Assembly (NCBI GenBank): GCA_019454045.1
Contig: SKCR01007820.1
Span: 186,001 to 250,000, forward strand
Reading direction: 5' to 3'
From: Zanthoxylum bungeanum
Lineage: Eukaryota > Streptophyta > Magnoliopsida > Sapindales > Rutaceae
Length of the DNA: 64,000 bases
The translations under genes were made by a program, and so were the position numbers. This document shows positions 22,728 to 34,866 of the stretch, piece after piece (the first letter of the stretch is position 1; each line of letters opens with the position of its first letter). The notes beneath the pieces are model-generated. The model saw only the letters and a program-made list of their open reading frames with translations. It did no database searches and had not been told where the DNA came from.

Positions 22728-23334
22728 TGTACGGGCCAAATTTGGTCCAAGGTTAATTTCAACCTTTCGCCTCAAGCCCACTGCTAAATGCACCCCTGAA
22801 ACTGCCTAACCGAACCCAAAGACATTGTGCAGGCCCAGGCTCGGAGAAACACCATACGCCAGCCCACGAAACGCTTAGACTCATAAATACCCCTCATAAC
22901 CCAGCTGTTTTCAGTCTCCATGACTGCCTATAATACTCCTTCATGAAACGACTGTTACCAACACACAAAACTTATGTCAATTAACGCATTCATGAATCTC
23001 ACCTCAAATAGCCTATAAAAGAAACCGAGATCCAGAAGAGAATGGGGGACAAAAAGTATTACAACCCAAAGCTTAATCATTCTCACCAGAGCCCTCAGAA
23101 CCTCCGACCCATAGCCCTGACGACAATCCACGGGGATCAAGATAGTTTTTAGCCTTGCTCTTCCATTACTTACAGCTCGTCTTCATCACTGACTTGAGCA
23201 TTGGAGTGCTTACGACACCCACCATACCGGTGGGCAGTAACCTCCACGCTCACTCTACCTTTGTTTTGTAGGATCGTTAGTGCCACCAACCTACAAATTC
23301 TCGATTGTAGACCTCGGGTGAAAACCTGCATCCA
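22728..23334 (+). repeat. Z1 3' LTR
   Basis: 607 bp, TGTACGGGCC to TGCATCCA, followed by the CAGTC target copy. It differs from the 5' LTR by about 30 mostly transition changes. Confidence 0.9.
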
Positions 23335-23339
23335 CAGTC

Positions 23340-25052
23340 AGATTGTCTGATTTTATCAAAGCATAGAGAATAAATATATGATAATAGGGTCAGTGGGAGC
23401 ATACAAATTTCTTTCTAGTGTTATATATCCTAACGACATTATCATTATTAATATAATAATGAGATGTTTGTAAGGTAAATGAATTACATAAGTCTTTTTT
23501 TCTCCGTGAAAGCAGTGAGAGTAGTCTCTGTTATATTTGATATAAAGTTTTATATATGATATAAAATAAGAGACTTGTCAGATACTCCCATTAGTCGTGC
23601 ATTAGATATAATCTAATAAAAGACACAGTAAGACTATATGTATGACAGTTAGTATAACTGTTTGACAGTTAATGTGTCTCTTGTATATAGTATTTATCTT
23701 TCGTAAATGATGATTCCTTAGTTGAAAAAGAAATTGATTAGAATGTCTAGTCAATCTGATGCATCATATGATGATAGCATAATGAATATTATATTATGTG
23801 TGATTGGAGATATCAATTTAATTGTAATTGTTACAAGTTATTTTGATACGTTGTGGACCATACGATGTGTCTTGAAACATGTTCTTTGTGATCTTTGAGA
23901 TATTAAGAACGAGTTTCTAATTCATGGAGAATATAGTCCGCAACCATTAGGGTAAGATTAATTTTGAGTCTAATTATGACATTAGATTTTCTATGTTATA
24001 TAGAGTTATAAAAGATACAGTGGAAGTGTCACCGTTGATTCTAGTGTTATATATCTTAACGATATTATCATTATTAATGTAATAATGAAATGTTTGTGAG
24101 GTAAAAGGTTTACCTAAGTCTTCTTTTCTCCGTGATAGCAGTGGGAGTAGTCTCTGTTATATTTGATATAAAGTTTTATATATGATATAAAATAAGAGAC
24201 TTGTCAGATACTCCCATTAGTCGTGCATTAGATATGATCTAATAAAGGACACAATAAGACTATATGTATGACAGTTAGTATAACTGTTTGACAGTTAGTG
24301 TGTCTCTTGTATATAGTATTTATCTTTCGTAAAGGATGATTCCTTAGTCGAAAAAGAAATTGATTAGAATGTCTAGTCAATCTGATGCATCATATGATGA
24401 TAGCATAATGAATACTATATTATGTGCGATTGGAGATATCAATTTAATTGTAATTGTTACAAGTTATTTTGATACGCTGTGGACCATACGATGTGTCTTA
24501 AAACATGTTCTTTGTGATATTTGAGATATTAAGAACGAGTTTCTAATTCATGGAGAATATAGTCCGCAACAATTAGGGTAAGATTAGTTTTGAGTCTAAT
24601 TATGACATTAGATTGTCTATGTCATATAGAGTTATAAAATATGCAGTGGAAGTGTCACCGTTGATTCTACTAAATCAGTAGAATTAGTTGTAACTTTTGA
24701 AGTTTTGACTTATGAAGTTGAAAAGTGACCTTATAGATTAGAAGTTTTGATATTAGTGTTGTGTTTGTGGTTGTCTGCAAAGTATTTTGGACTTGGTCCT
24801 TAAATACATAGACAACTTAGTAGCTAAAGCACAATATTGATATCGCATCTGAGTCATATTGATGTATAACTTGGGTTCTACAAAATATGAATGATGTTGG
24901 CTAAGGAAAACAATTGGGTTTGTTGGACAGACTCAATTTGTTATAGCAGACCTACTTCATGTTGCCTACCTATTGAGTACTAGGTGAGCTCTTAAGGGCT
25001 ATGAGTATGTGATACACATTGAGATGTGTATATGATACCGTGGATTGGCACT
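23340..25052 (+). other. X1 internal region, third part
   Basis: End of the X1 internal DNA after Z1. It is dominated by a 626-bp direct tandem duplication (about 23413-24664). The remainder (24665-25052) is AT-rich without readable pol motifs. Confidence 0.65.
23413..24664 (+). repeat. 626-bp tandem duplication in X1
   Basis: TTCTAGTGTTATATATC begins at 23413 and again at 24039, and the closing ACCGTTGATTCTA recurs 626 bp later (24031 and 24657). The two copies differ at only a few percent of positions by eye. No ORF of note in either copy. Confidence 0.92.
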
Positions 25053-25070
25053 AGAGCAGGTGGGAGAAAT
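25053..25070 (+). other. X1 polypurine tract
   Basis: AGAGCAGGTGGGAGAAAT directly before the 3' LTR start TGTTAGGG. Confidence 0.75.
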
Positions 25071-25912
25071 TGTTAGGGTTGATGCTCAGAGTACCAATCC
25101 GGATCGTATTTATTTCTGATTCATAAATACGAACAATGTCTTTTTCCATAATGTTAGTTATTTAATGGCAGCACCTCTTGTCTTTTATATACATATTCAA
25201 TCTAATTGCGATTAAATATCTAATTATGATTAGATTGAAACTAAATCTGATTTAGTGAGACGTGTATATTAGACAAATACCCTAGGATTTACAACGTAGT
25301 GCGCAGTTACAACGTAGTTTGTAATTGACATTGGGAAGCGTCACTATAAGTTGTATATCCTTAAATAAAGTTCATGGTCAAGATTTACTAACACAGGTCG
25401 GTTAGTAAAATCCGCTGAGACCAGTATATGTCGTATATCGTGACTTGGTCCGATGGTTTATCCCAATGAACCATGAGTCTCGGGAGACTCGTATAGACTT
25501 GTAGGTGTTTATTTGATAAACACTGAACGACTAACTGAAGATTTCCTAATAGATGGTACACCAACGTCAATAGGAATCTTCTCGAGTTGAGCGAGCATAG
25601 TGGTCCTTTGACTTAAGATACCACTGTGGATATATGAGTTATCCTCCACACTTTGATGGCAGTCATGTCACCGATCTATTTAAATCAGACCTCCACATGT
25701 TCGTTAGGTGTGGACTGATGCTCATGATATCCTGCGTGTATTAAGATATAATCTGTCAGTCCTGTGTACAGGGCATAGGTATCCTACACATGTTTACGAT
25801 CTAGTAAATCCATGGTCGTGGTATAAATTCGGAAACAACTTCTGAGTGTTATTTAGAGATCGTAAATTTGAAAGACGACTATATTATACCGTAAGGATTT
25901 TATGTTCTTATC
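25071..25912 (+). repeat. X1 3' LTR, first part
   Basis: Starts TGTTAGGGTTGATGC and matches the first 840 bp of the 5' LTR. It is cut by the X2 insertion. Its last five bases TTATC (25908-25912) are the X2 target copy. Confidence 0.85.
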
Positions 25913-28453
25913 TTTTAGGATTGGTGCTTAAAGTGCCAATCCAGATAGTATTATTCATGAATACGATCAATGCATTTTCCATAACATTACTTATTTAATG
26001 GTAGCGCCTCTTGTCTTTTATATACATATTCGATCTAATTACGATTAGATATCTAATTATGATTAGATTGAAACTAAATCTGATTTAGTGATACGTGTAT
26101 ATTAGACAAAGACCCTAGGATTTACAACGTAATGTGCAGTTACAATGTAGTTTGTAATTGACATTGGGAAGTGTCACTATGAGTTGTATATCCTTAAAAA
26201 AAGTTCCTGGTCAAGATTTACTAACACGGGTCGGTTAGTAAAATCCGATGATACCAGTATATGTTGTATATCATGACTTGGTCCGATGGTTTATCCCAAT
26301 GAACCATGAGTCTCGGGAGACTCGTATAGACATGTAGGTGTTTATTTGATAAACATTGAATGACTCACTGAAGATTTCCTAATAGATGGTACACCAATGT
26401 TAATAGGAATCTTCTCGAGTTGAGCGAGCATAGTGGTCATTCGACTTGAGATACCACAGTGGATATATGAGTTATCCTCCACACTTTGATGACAGTCACG
26501 TCACCGATCTATTTAGATCAGACCTCCACATGTTCGTTGGGTGTGGACTGATGCTCATGATATCCAGTGCATATCAAGATATAATTCGCCAGTCCTGTGC
26601 ACAGGGCATAGGTATCATACACGTGTTTGTGATCTAGTAAATCCATGACCGTGGTATAACTTCATAAGCGAGTTCCGAGTGTTATTTAGAGATCGTAAAT
26701 TTGAAAGTCAACTATATTATACCATAATGATTTGACGTTCTTATCTATATCTCATGTATAATATGGATAGCCTGTGATGGATGGATTATACGTATGCAAT
26801 GACCTCGACTTGTATAGTTTATAGAGATTATTAGTGGTCGTCATAATTCGTGAGTGGGTGAATTATGGACACGAAATTGAATTTCGTGACGGATAAACGT
26901 AAACTTAGAGAGTCCCACAATATGAAGTGTAGTCGTTGAGCACTTAGGCAACGCGTTATGAATAATATAGATTATTCATAATACTTCACCGAATTAAATG
27001 AGTTAATTAGAATCGTTTAAACGATTAAACGAAAATACATACATTAGGGGCATTTCGGTCAATTAATAATTAATGTGTATTTGTATTTGATACAAAATTT
27101 GATTTGATACATATTAATTATTTGTCAAATGAGACTTTGACACATTCCATTAAAATATGTATTTGTTATTTAATGTAAATAAAAATACATATATAATAAT
27201 AATCGTATTAATTAATTATTTATATGTTTAAATGTTAAATATCTAGATAATTAAATTATATCATTATTACATAAATGTTATGCTATATGTTTGATTATTA
27301 TTGGTTACATGTGACATGATTTTATTAAGCTTAAAGTTTACAAATTGGATTTGTCAACTTAAGGCTTATTATTATTTAATTTGATTAAAAATGACCAAAT
27401 GACCAAAATATCTTTATTCCTACCCCTAAAGTCGGTTTGGCTCACTATTTAAAGTTTGAAAATTTTGTTTTCTTCAATAATAAGAAGCCATGGCCGAAAT
27501 TAACCTCCATGGTCGAATCCTTAGAGGAAGAAAGCACCAAAACATTTCTTTGGAGAAACAAAGAAGAAAATGAAGTAATCAAGAAAAAGTTTGAGGAAAT
27601 TACAAGATTTCAAGTTAATCTTCTATAATCTTAAACTTAGAAAGCTTGTTTCTTGTTCTTGAATATCTAAGAATAGTTCTAGGGTTTCTTCCTTTCTTAG
27701 ATTTTGGGACTTTTTGATTTGGAGGCTAGATGCATTTGTGAAGTTAGATTGGATAATATTATTGTAATATTAGTTCAATTTTGTCATTTGATGACTTGTT
27801 TCCATTCTATAGTGTCATTACCACTCTTGTAACTCCTAGAATTGTTCTTGAATTTTTCATAGGTGGTGGCTCTGGTTGGTGTTAGTATTAATATGATTAA
27901 TATTGAGAAAATTAGATTTATAGCATGAAAAATGATATTTTTTGTTACCAAATCAGATATGAAAATTCTGTATTTTTGGTGATGAAAAATATGTTGTATA
28001 AATGTATTGGATGTGTTTTGGGCATTGGAACAATTGCCGGAAATTGTTTCGGAGTTGAAATATGCGAAAACGGTGAAAAACGGTGTTATCGGGTGAGTTT
28101 TGGGCATACCGGGTGTCCGCTGTCCAAACAGTGAATTGGTCACTGTTTGTGCAGCCCATGAACTGTCCAAGCACTATTAGAGCTGACCTGGGCAGCCCCC
28201 ATGTGTGTTGGTTGGTCGGTTCGGACAAAAATGAGTTTTATGCCATTTTGCGGAAAAATATTTTCGTAAAAATTTCGCGATGTTTCTTACCTATTTATGT
28301 CGTTATTTGATATTGAATAAATATGTTTAGGTGAAATATGAATGAATTATTCATATTGGATATTGAATAATTTATTTGGTAATTTTAAAAAGTTTTAAAA
28401 TTACGATTTCACCTAAACCACGAGTTTCCGCTGCACCCGCGCCACCCCCAACA
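25913..28453 (+). mobile_element. X2: solo LTR of the X family inside the X1 LTR
   Basis: 2541 bp, matching the X LTR from its start (here TTTTAGGATTGG, the second base of the TG end mutated) to CCCCAACA. No internal sequence is present. The flanks are TTATC (25908-25912) and TTATA (28454-28458), a 5-bp duplication with one change. When it is removed, the X1 LTR text is continuous (TTCTTATC joined to TATATCCTAGG). It arose by LTR-LTR recombination of a complete X element that had landed in an older X LTR. Confidence 0.88.
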
Positions 28454-28458
28454 TTATA

Positions 28459-30146
28459 TATATCCTAGGTATAATATGGATAGCATGTCATAGATGGATT
28501 ATACGTATGCAATGACCTCGACTTGCATAGTTTAGCGAGATTATATGTGGTCGTCATAATTCATGAGTGAGTGAATTATGGACACGAAATTAGATTTTGT
28601 GGCGGATAAACCTAAACTTAGAGAGTCCCACAATATGAAGTGTACTCTTTGAGCACTTGGGCAACGCGTTATGAATAATACAGATTATTCATAATACTTC
28701 AACGGATTAAATGAGTTAATTCGAATCGTTTAAATAGTTAAACGAAAACACATGCATAAGGGCATTTTTGGTCAACCGTAATTATTGTGTATTTATATTT
28801 GATACATAATTCGATTAGATACACGTTAATTAATTGTCAAATGAGACTTTGACACATGCCATTAATATATGTATTTGTTATTTAATGTAAATAAAAATAC
28901 ATATATTATAATAATTATATTAATTAATTATTTAGATATTTAAATGTTAAATATTTGAATAGTTAAATAATACACATATTACATAAATATTATGCAATAT
29001 GTTTAATTATTATTTGTACATGTGGCATGATTTAATTAAAATTTAGGTGTGCAAATATGATTTGCTAATATAAAGTTTAATATTAATTTATTGAATTAAA
29101 TTATAAAAATGACAAAAATACCCTTCCTAAAGTCGATTAAGCTTCCTTTTATTTAGAAAATTTTGTTTTCTTCATGATGAGGGCTTCCATGGCCGAATAA
29201 CATCTTCAAAAACCTCTCAAATTGTTGCTTGATGATTCAAGTTGTGAAATGAAGAAAATCAAGAAAAATGCTTAAGGAATTAGATGATTAAAGGTAATTC
29301 TACATATCCATAAAGCTTAGAAATCTTGTTTCTTGTTTCTTAAAGATCTAGTGAGATCAAGGGTTTATTCTTTTCTATAAATTTAGGGCTTTTGGTTTTG
29401 GAAGATGGATTTGGAAGCTTATTGCATGTGTGAAGTCGAATTGGATAATATTATTGTAATATTTATTCAATTTGATCATTTGATGATATGTTGCCATTCT
29501 AGAGTGTTATGACCTCTCTTGTAATGCCTAGAATTATTCTTGGGTGCTTCATTGGTGGTGACTTGAATTGGTGTTTTGATTAATATGATTAATGTTGAAA
29601 AAGTTGGATTAAAGCATGAAAATTTGATTATTTTTGTTACAAAATCAGATCTGGAAAAACTGGATTGATTGTGATGAAAATGATGTCATTTGAATGTATT
29701 GGATGTATTTTGGGTGTTGGAACAATTGCCGGAAATTATTTCGGAGTTGAAATAAGCGAAAACGATAAAAAACGGCGTTACCAGGTGACTTTTGAGCCAA
29801 CCGGGTGATGGCTGCCCAAACAGTGAATTGGTCACTGTTCAGGCAGCCCATGAACTGCCCTAGCACTATTGGGACTGACCTGGGCAGCCCTCATGTGCAT
29901 TGGGTGGTCGGTTCGGTCAAAAACGTATTTTATGCCATTTTGCGGAAAAACATTTTCGTAAAAGTTTTGTGATGTTTCTTAGTTATTTATGTCGTTATTT
30001 GATAATGAATAAATATTTTTAGGTAAAATATGAATGAATTATTCATATTTGATATTGAATATTTGATTCGGTAATTTAAAAAGTTTTAAAATTACGATTT
30101 CGCTCGAACAACGCTTCCACCGCGCCATTTGCCAAAAACCCCAACA
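28459..30146 (+). repeat. X1 3' LTR, second part
   Basis: Resumes the X LTR at TATATCCTAGGTATAATATGG and ends CCAAAAACCCCAACA. With the first part it totals about 2530 bp, against 2533 bp for the 5' LTR. It is followed by GTATG, the target copy in C1. Confidence 0.85.
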
Positions 30147-31505
30147 GTATGTGTCGAGACTTACCATTATACATTGTATTTTGGGTTCTCCCAATAGCCG
30201 ATTGACTATCACAATGTATGCTTATTGCTGGTACTGGTTTGGGCCAATTTGGAATATCCTCTAGAAAATTTTGAAGTCATTCTGCTTATTCTGATGTTTC
30301 GTCTAATGCTATGAATTCTGATTCCATAGTAGACCAGACAATACATGTTTGCCTCGAGGATTTCCATGATACGGTTGCACCACCAAGTGTGAAAATAAAT
30401 CCACTCGTAGATTTGGAATCCACTGTATCAGATATCCAGTTAGCATGTTGTATCCCTCTAGAACAGCAGGATATCTCATATAATGTAGACCATATTTTGA
30501 AGTTTCTCTCAAATACCTCAAAAATCTTATTATGGCAATCTAGTGGTTATGTCTTGGATTGCTCGTATATCTGTTAAGCTTGTTTACAGCTTGAGCAATA
30601 TCAGGTCGTGTGCAATTTGTGAGATACATCAAACTTCCGATGATTCTCGAATACTCTAATTGCGATACGATTGAGTCAGTATTCTTTGATAAATGAAGAG
30701 TTAGGTCTACAGGAGTTCTAGCCACATTTAGATCTCCTTTATTATATTTCTCAAGTATCTTCTCAACATAATGAGTCTGAGATAATATATACCCCTCTAT
30801 TGTTCTGGAAATCTTAATTCCTAAGATCATATCAGCTACTCCTAAATCTTTCATATCAAATTTATCTGTCAATACTTTCTTGGTAGACTTAATCATTCAT
30901 GATTACTACCAATTATCAGCATATCGTCTACATATAGACACCCAATGACATATCTTTTTTGAGTTGATTTAGTGTATACACACTTATCACATTCATTGAT
31001 TTTGAACCCATTTGACAATATCTCTTTGTCAAATTTTTCATGTCATTGTTTAGGTGCTTGTTTTAATCCGTATAAGGATTTTACAAGTTTGCACACCTTC
31101 TGTTCTTGTCCAAGAACTTTGAAACATTCTGGTTGTTCCATGTAAATCTCTTCATCTAGTTCATCGTTTAATAATGTCATCTTCACATCCATTTGATGTA
31201 TTTCAAGACCAAAAATAGTTATTATGGCTATAAGCATTCTTATTGACGTGATACGAGTCACTGGTGAATATGTATCAAAGTAATAAATGCTCTTTTTTTG
31301 TCTATAAACTTTTATGACAAGTTTTGTCTTGTACTTATCTATTGATTCATCTAGTTTCATCTTCCGTTTGAAAATCCATTTGTAGCCCAGTGGCTTACAA
31401 CCTGGAGGAAGATCAACCAACTCCCAAGTATGATTTTGTAGGATAGAATCAATCTCACTATTGATAGCCTCGTGCTTCCTAAGAAGACATTGCTTCTTTA
31501 TAGCT
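30147..31505 (-). pseudogene. pol: Ty1/copia reverse transcriptase/RNase H of C1 (5' truncated)
   Basis: Read on the minus strand from 31505, the order is LPPGCKPLGYKWIFKRKMK, then DTYSPVTRITSIRM (here with T-R-I), HQMDVKMTLLNDELDEEIYM, KSLYGLKQAPKQ, a YVDD-type CLYVDDMLIIG near 30925, KFDMKDLGVADMILGIKI, GSLMYLTNCTRPDIAQAV, and an RNase H start with [13 protein letters not shown] and CDSQSAIG. These are canonical Ty1/copia pol motifs. Stops and frameshifts near 31042, 30890 and 30520 break it. It stops at 31505 without integrase, protease or gag, so the 5' half of the element is lost. The 3' remainder is at 2229-2394. Confidence 0.88.
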
Positions 31506-31800
31506 GGTTATAAAATTGAGCATTAAATTGGGCTTTAATTTGGGTTATGAATTTGGGTTTAAATTGGGTTTTAAAACTGATTATGAAATTGAGTTTTAAT
31601 TTGGTTCTGAAATTGGTTCTAAATTCGGTTCCCAAAACAGATTATGGTCTAGTTTCGGTTCCATCCATGACCGAACCGGAACCAGACCGTTTAAATTCGA
31701 TTCTTCTATTTTGGAACCGGAACCGGTCCCGGTTCCAAATCCGAAAAATTAATTTGGTTCCGGATAGAACTGGAACCGGTACTCAACCCAACTATATATC
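31506..31800. repeat. Degenerate simple repeats (AATTTGGGTT / GGAACCGG)
   Basis: 31510-31640 holds irregular 15-bp copies of AAATTGGGTTT. 31660-31780 is rich in GGAACCGGAACCGG-type words in both orientations. The second type is common in plant intergenic DNA. The plus-strand ORF across it (31547-31960) has only repeat-driven residues and is not credible. Confidence 0.6.
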
Positions 31801-32835
31801 ACATTCTATTCACATAAAAACAAACTTATACACTATGCAGTTTAATAAGAAATTGGTAGTAAATCGCTTCAATGACAACTTGCAATTAATTAGAAATAAT
31901 CGAATATTAATTAGAAATTATAAAATTAACATTCCGATGGTTGAGAATAAAAAAATGTAAACCTCATCTCTCAAGATCCTTCAAAAATCACTAAAATAAT
32001 TTATTTAATATGAAAAATGAAACAATTTAAGAGTTTTTAGTTAAGTCAATATGATTAGGGATCATGTTGGTGTAAATAGGAAAATTCATCATTATTTAAG
32101 AAAATATAACAAAATTAAAGATACTGATGTTATTATGCCCCGGTGTTAATTATTTTTTATCGTAGCATATTCTTATTCTTTTTAATCATTTCTAATGAAG
32201 TTATTATATTTTTCACACAAAATCATCAATAAAACCCTAAAAATTTGATAACTTTAAAATAGATTAAAAATTAAAATCGGAAGAGGAAAATGACCGATTG
32301 ATTGGTCAAAATCACTAAAAAAAAATCGATGTCGATTTAAAACAGTCAAAATCAATCAGATTGAATCGCTTTAATAGAGATTTACAAGTAAACACTAATT
32401 AATAACCAATTAATCAACGCTTAAATAGTACATTATATTATTTTATTAACCATTTACTCTCCTAATTCCTTTTACTTTATAGATTTTGCAATATATGTCA
32501 CATCTATGTACATTATAATTGTTTAGAATTACTTGCGCAAGTTGCCCATTTTTTGGTGCTGCTGCTGCTGCTGCTGCTGCATGGCTCTGAAATGAAAACA
32601 TTAATTCGGCTCATGGGATTCCCTAGGGGACAAGAGATTGAGGAGGTGACCATTCTACCAATCACTTTGCTTTGACTTTTAATCATCGAGTCATTGCTGC
32701 AACAATCCCATTTTTTCCTCCTTGTAATGATTTTGTTGTTGGCCATGCTTGCTTTGTTTGTGCCAACCAACGCATGGCAATAAAGTATCATGGAGGCACT
32801 TGTTTTTCTTTTCTTTTCTTTTTTTAAAAAAAAAC
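31801..32835. other. AT-rich intergenic DNA
   Basis: I find no gene here. A (GCT)n microsatellite of about 7-8 units lies at 32558-32580, and a 92-codon minus-strand ORF (32513-32791) crosses it, giving a serine run. Nothing else supports coding. Confidence 0.5.
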
Positions 32836-32843
32836 CTTCTAAT

Positions 32844-33122
32844 TAGGGATGATAGTAAATCCAGATTTTATATAGATTTAGGATAATTTTTTATCTTAAA
32901 TAAAAAATTTGACCAGAATTTAGGATAATTTTTTTTTTATCTAAAATCTCAATTTTTTACTTAACCGATCAAAATCCAGGATTGCCAACGATTCGATTTG
33001 GATTTCAAAATTTTTTTTCTCTCAATTAAAAATTTCAAAATGAGAATCTCGATGCTAAATTCATTATTGAGATGGAATCAAAATTAGTAAATCCAGACTC
33101 GTCCGGTCAATTATCATCTCTA
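32844..33122. mobile_element. hAT-like MITE (279 bp)
   Basis: The terminal inverted repeats are TAGGGATGATA at the left and TAGAGATGATA at the right (reverse complement), 10 of 11 matching. Flanking 8-bp direct repeats are CTTCTAAT (32836-32843) and CTCCTAAT (33123-33130), one mismatch. The 8-bp duplication and TAG-G start fit non-autonomous hAT elements. No ORF. Confidence 0.8.
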
Positions 33123-33130
33123 CTCCTAAT

Positions 33131-34206
33131 AGATGTCAAAGTCTTCTTCCTCCACTAGCTAGTACAAATTTCCCAAAGTCAAACTCATCATCATGCCATT
33201 ATCAATAGTCCTTAATGTGTAACCTCCAAAGGAAGACCACAATTCCACAATGTTAAAGTTATATTAAAAATGTTTGATTAAGGCCAAAGAATCATTACAG
33301 ATATTGCACTTTGTCTCCCTTCATAATGTTTTTCCAATAAAAAAATTCTTGACAACAATGCCCCAGTAAAAGAAAAGTACTTACGCTTGACCCAAGATGA
33401 TATAAGGTTCTTGGAACAATTTCAATGGCTTTGTTCATAAGAATTTGGTGTCATTTTATGGCCAATTTGTCAAAAATAAAAGGTAATCCTGTCGACAATG
33501 AATGAAAAACAAGCTAGGTCTACAAAAAGAATTACATATACATAACTCAACTGTGTTGTGTATTTTTCATACACGTACTTTTAATAACAATACGTGATTA
33601 AAACTCGATTATATTTATTTATTATCCAATAAATATTTAATATAAAACTCGGTTAAACACCGAATAAAATCTCTACATAAGAGTATCTTAACATATCATA
33701 AAAGAAAGTAAGATAATAATAATATAGCCTGGTGTCGGTTAAAATTTTAAATAAACACAAACCATAATCACTTTTAATTAGTGGGACATGGACATTGGAC
33801 CTAAAAGATTTTGCTTAAGAATCAAGGCAAGCACTCAATGATGTTATTTTCCAACAACATTCTTATGAGATCACCAAACTATATCATTTCTAATTCCAAC
33901 CCATTTAGAATAAATAAATAATAACCACTTCCACTAAAATGCTCTTGATTATTATATATAATCAAACATGGCCTTAATTATTATTCACTATGGTTTATCA
34001 AGCTTTCAAGATCAGTGTCATCACATCATTATTTTTTTCCTATTTTGTTCATGTCAAGCTCCAGGCAGGATCTTGCAAATGAAATCAAGAGAGAATCTCG
34101 CTGACAATACTTAGCACTTATTTATTTTCCCCTCCAATTAATTAGAAAAATGGGGTCTCTTTCATAATCTTTTTTTTTTTTTTGGGTTTTATTAGAAAAA
34201 AAAAAG
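33131..34206. other. AT-rich intergenic DNA
   Basis: No ORF longer than 60 codons, no terminal repeats and no recognisable motif seen on either strand. Poly-T/A runs occur at 34170-34205. Confidence 0.5.
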
Positions 34207-34325
34207 ATAGAGTATTTTTCACGTAACTTCTTTGAGATTTGAGAAACTCAGACATCGATGAAACTATATTGTTTATTTACAAATACCTCCCATGGAATTA
34301 GTCTCAAAAACTCAAAGTTAGTTGA
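34207..34325 (+). repeat. Left arm of an inverted repeat pair
   Basis: Contains TTTGAGAAACTC and AAATACCTCCCATGGAATTA. An inverted, diverged counterpart lies at about 35300-35445 (GAGTTTCTCAAA; CCAGGGGAGGAGGTATGTG). The pair encloses both foldback elements below. Confidence 0.6.
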
Positions 34326-34561
34326 CCGTTTGGATATAAAAAGTGATAAAAATATTGAAATACGCTTCATTATATAGCAATAGGAAAAAAAAAATCAGCA
34401 GAATCTAAGATAAAATTTTGTACCAAATTTACATCTATATTATGTTAATGTCATGACATGTACAATAGAAACAAATAAAAAAAAAATTAATGTTCGATAT
34501 TCATCAATAAAAATGATGCACCCCATGTAAAATGAGAACGATATTAGAAGATTTGAAATTA

Positions 34562-34866
34562 GGGAAATTATGATACGTATACTCGAAAATTATTTAATAT
34601 TCGAAAAAATATCCAATTTTGAGAAAAAATGTCATTTACGCACCACAAAGTTATTAAAAATGGTTAATTCGATCCAAAATTTAAGAAATTTTATCATCTA
34701 TCCACCTGAAATTTAACGGATGTTCACAAAAATACCCAGTTTTTTAAGAACTTTGGGTGGTAAATGTTTGTTTTTAAGAACTTTGAGTGTATATATGTCA
34801 TTTTCTTAAGATTGAGTATTTTTTCGAACATCGAACAATTTTCAAGTGGACATATGATAATTTCCC
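34562..34866. mobile_element. Mutator-like MITE (305 bp)
   Basis: The long terminal inverted repeats begin GGGAAATTATGATACG at the left and GGGAAATTATCATATG at the right (reverse complement) and stay similar for about 75 bp. They are flanked by a perfect 9-bp direct repeat TTGAAATTA (34553-34561 and 34867-34875). Long inverted repeats with a 9-bp duplication fit MULE-derived elements. No coding capacity. Confidence 0.88.

Larger units (their letters stand above)
17392..23334 (+). mobile_element. Z1: Retand-like gypsy element, gag only (TR-GAG type)
   Basis: This 5943-bp element has 607-bp LTRs (17392-17998 and 22728-23334), TGTACGGGCC to GCATCCA, flanked by a perfect 5-bp duplication CAGTC (17387-17391 and 23335-23339). 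The primer site TTGGCGCCCACCGTGGGG, the gag sequence and the LTR phrase CTTGAGCGTCGGAGTG are typical of Tat/Retand elements. After gag there is no pol, only tandem repeats. This matches the non-autonomous elements described as terminal-repeat-with-gag. Z2 is a pol-bearing relative. The LTRs differ at roughly 5% of positions by eye, so it is older than Y1. Confidence 0.9.
2395..30146 (+). mobile_element. X1: long-LTR, LARD-like retrotransposon with nested insertions
   Basis: X1 has LTRs of about 2.53 kb (2395-4927; 25071-25912 plus 28459-30146), starting TGTTAGGGTTG and ending CCCCAACA. A tRNA-Met-like primer site follows the 5' LTR and a purine tract precedes the 3' LTR. It lies inside C1 pol. 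The flanks are ATATA (2390-2394) and GTATG (30147-30151), which fit a 5-bp duplication of ATATG with one change on each side. Removing Y1, Z1, X2 and their target duplications leaves about 10 kb. I cannot read any gag or pol in the remaining internal DNA, so it is either a LARD or decayed beyond recognition by eye. The primer site is the kind used by most Ty1/copia elements, but superfamily assignment without pol is inference. Confidence 0.8.

Noticed and set aside
32513..32791. 92-codon minus-strand ORF with a serine run
   Set aside because: The run comes from a GCT microsatellite and the rest resembles no family I know. No splice or promoter context.
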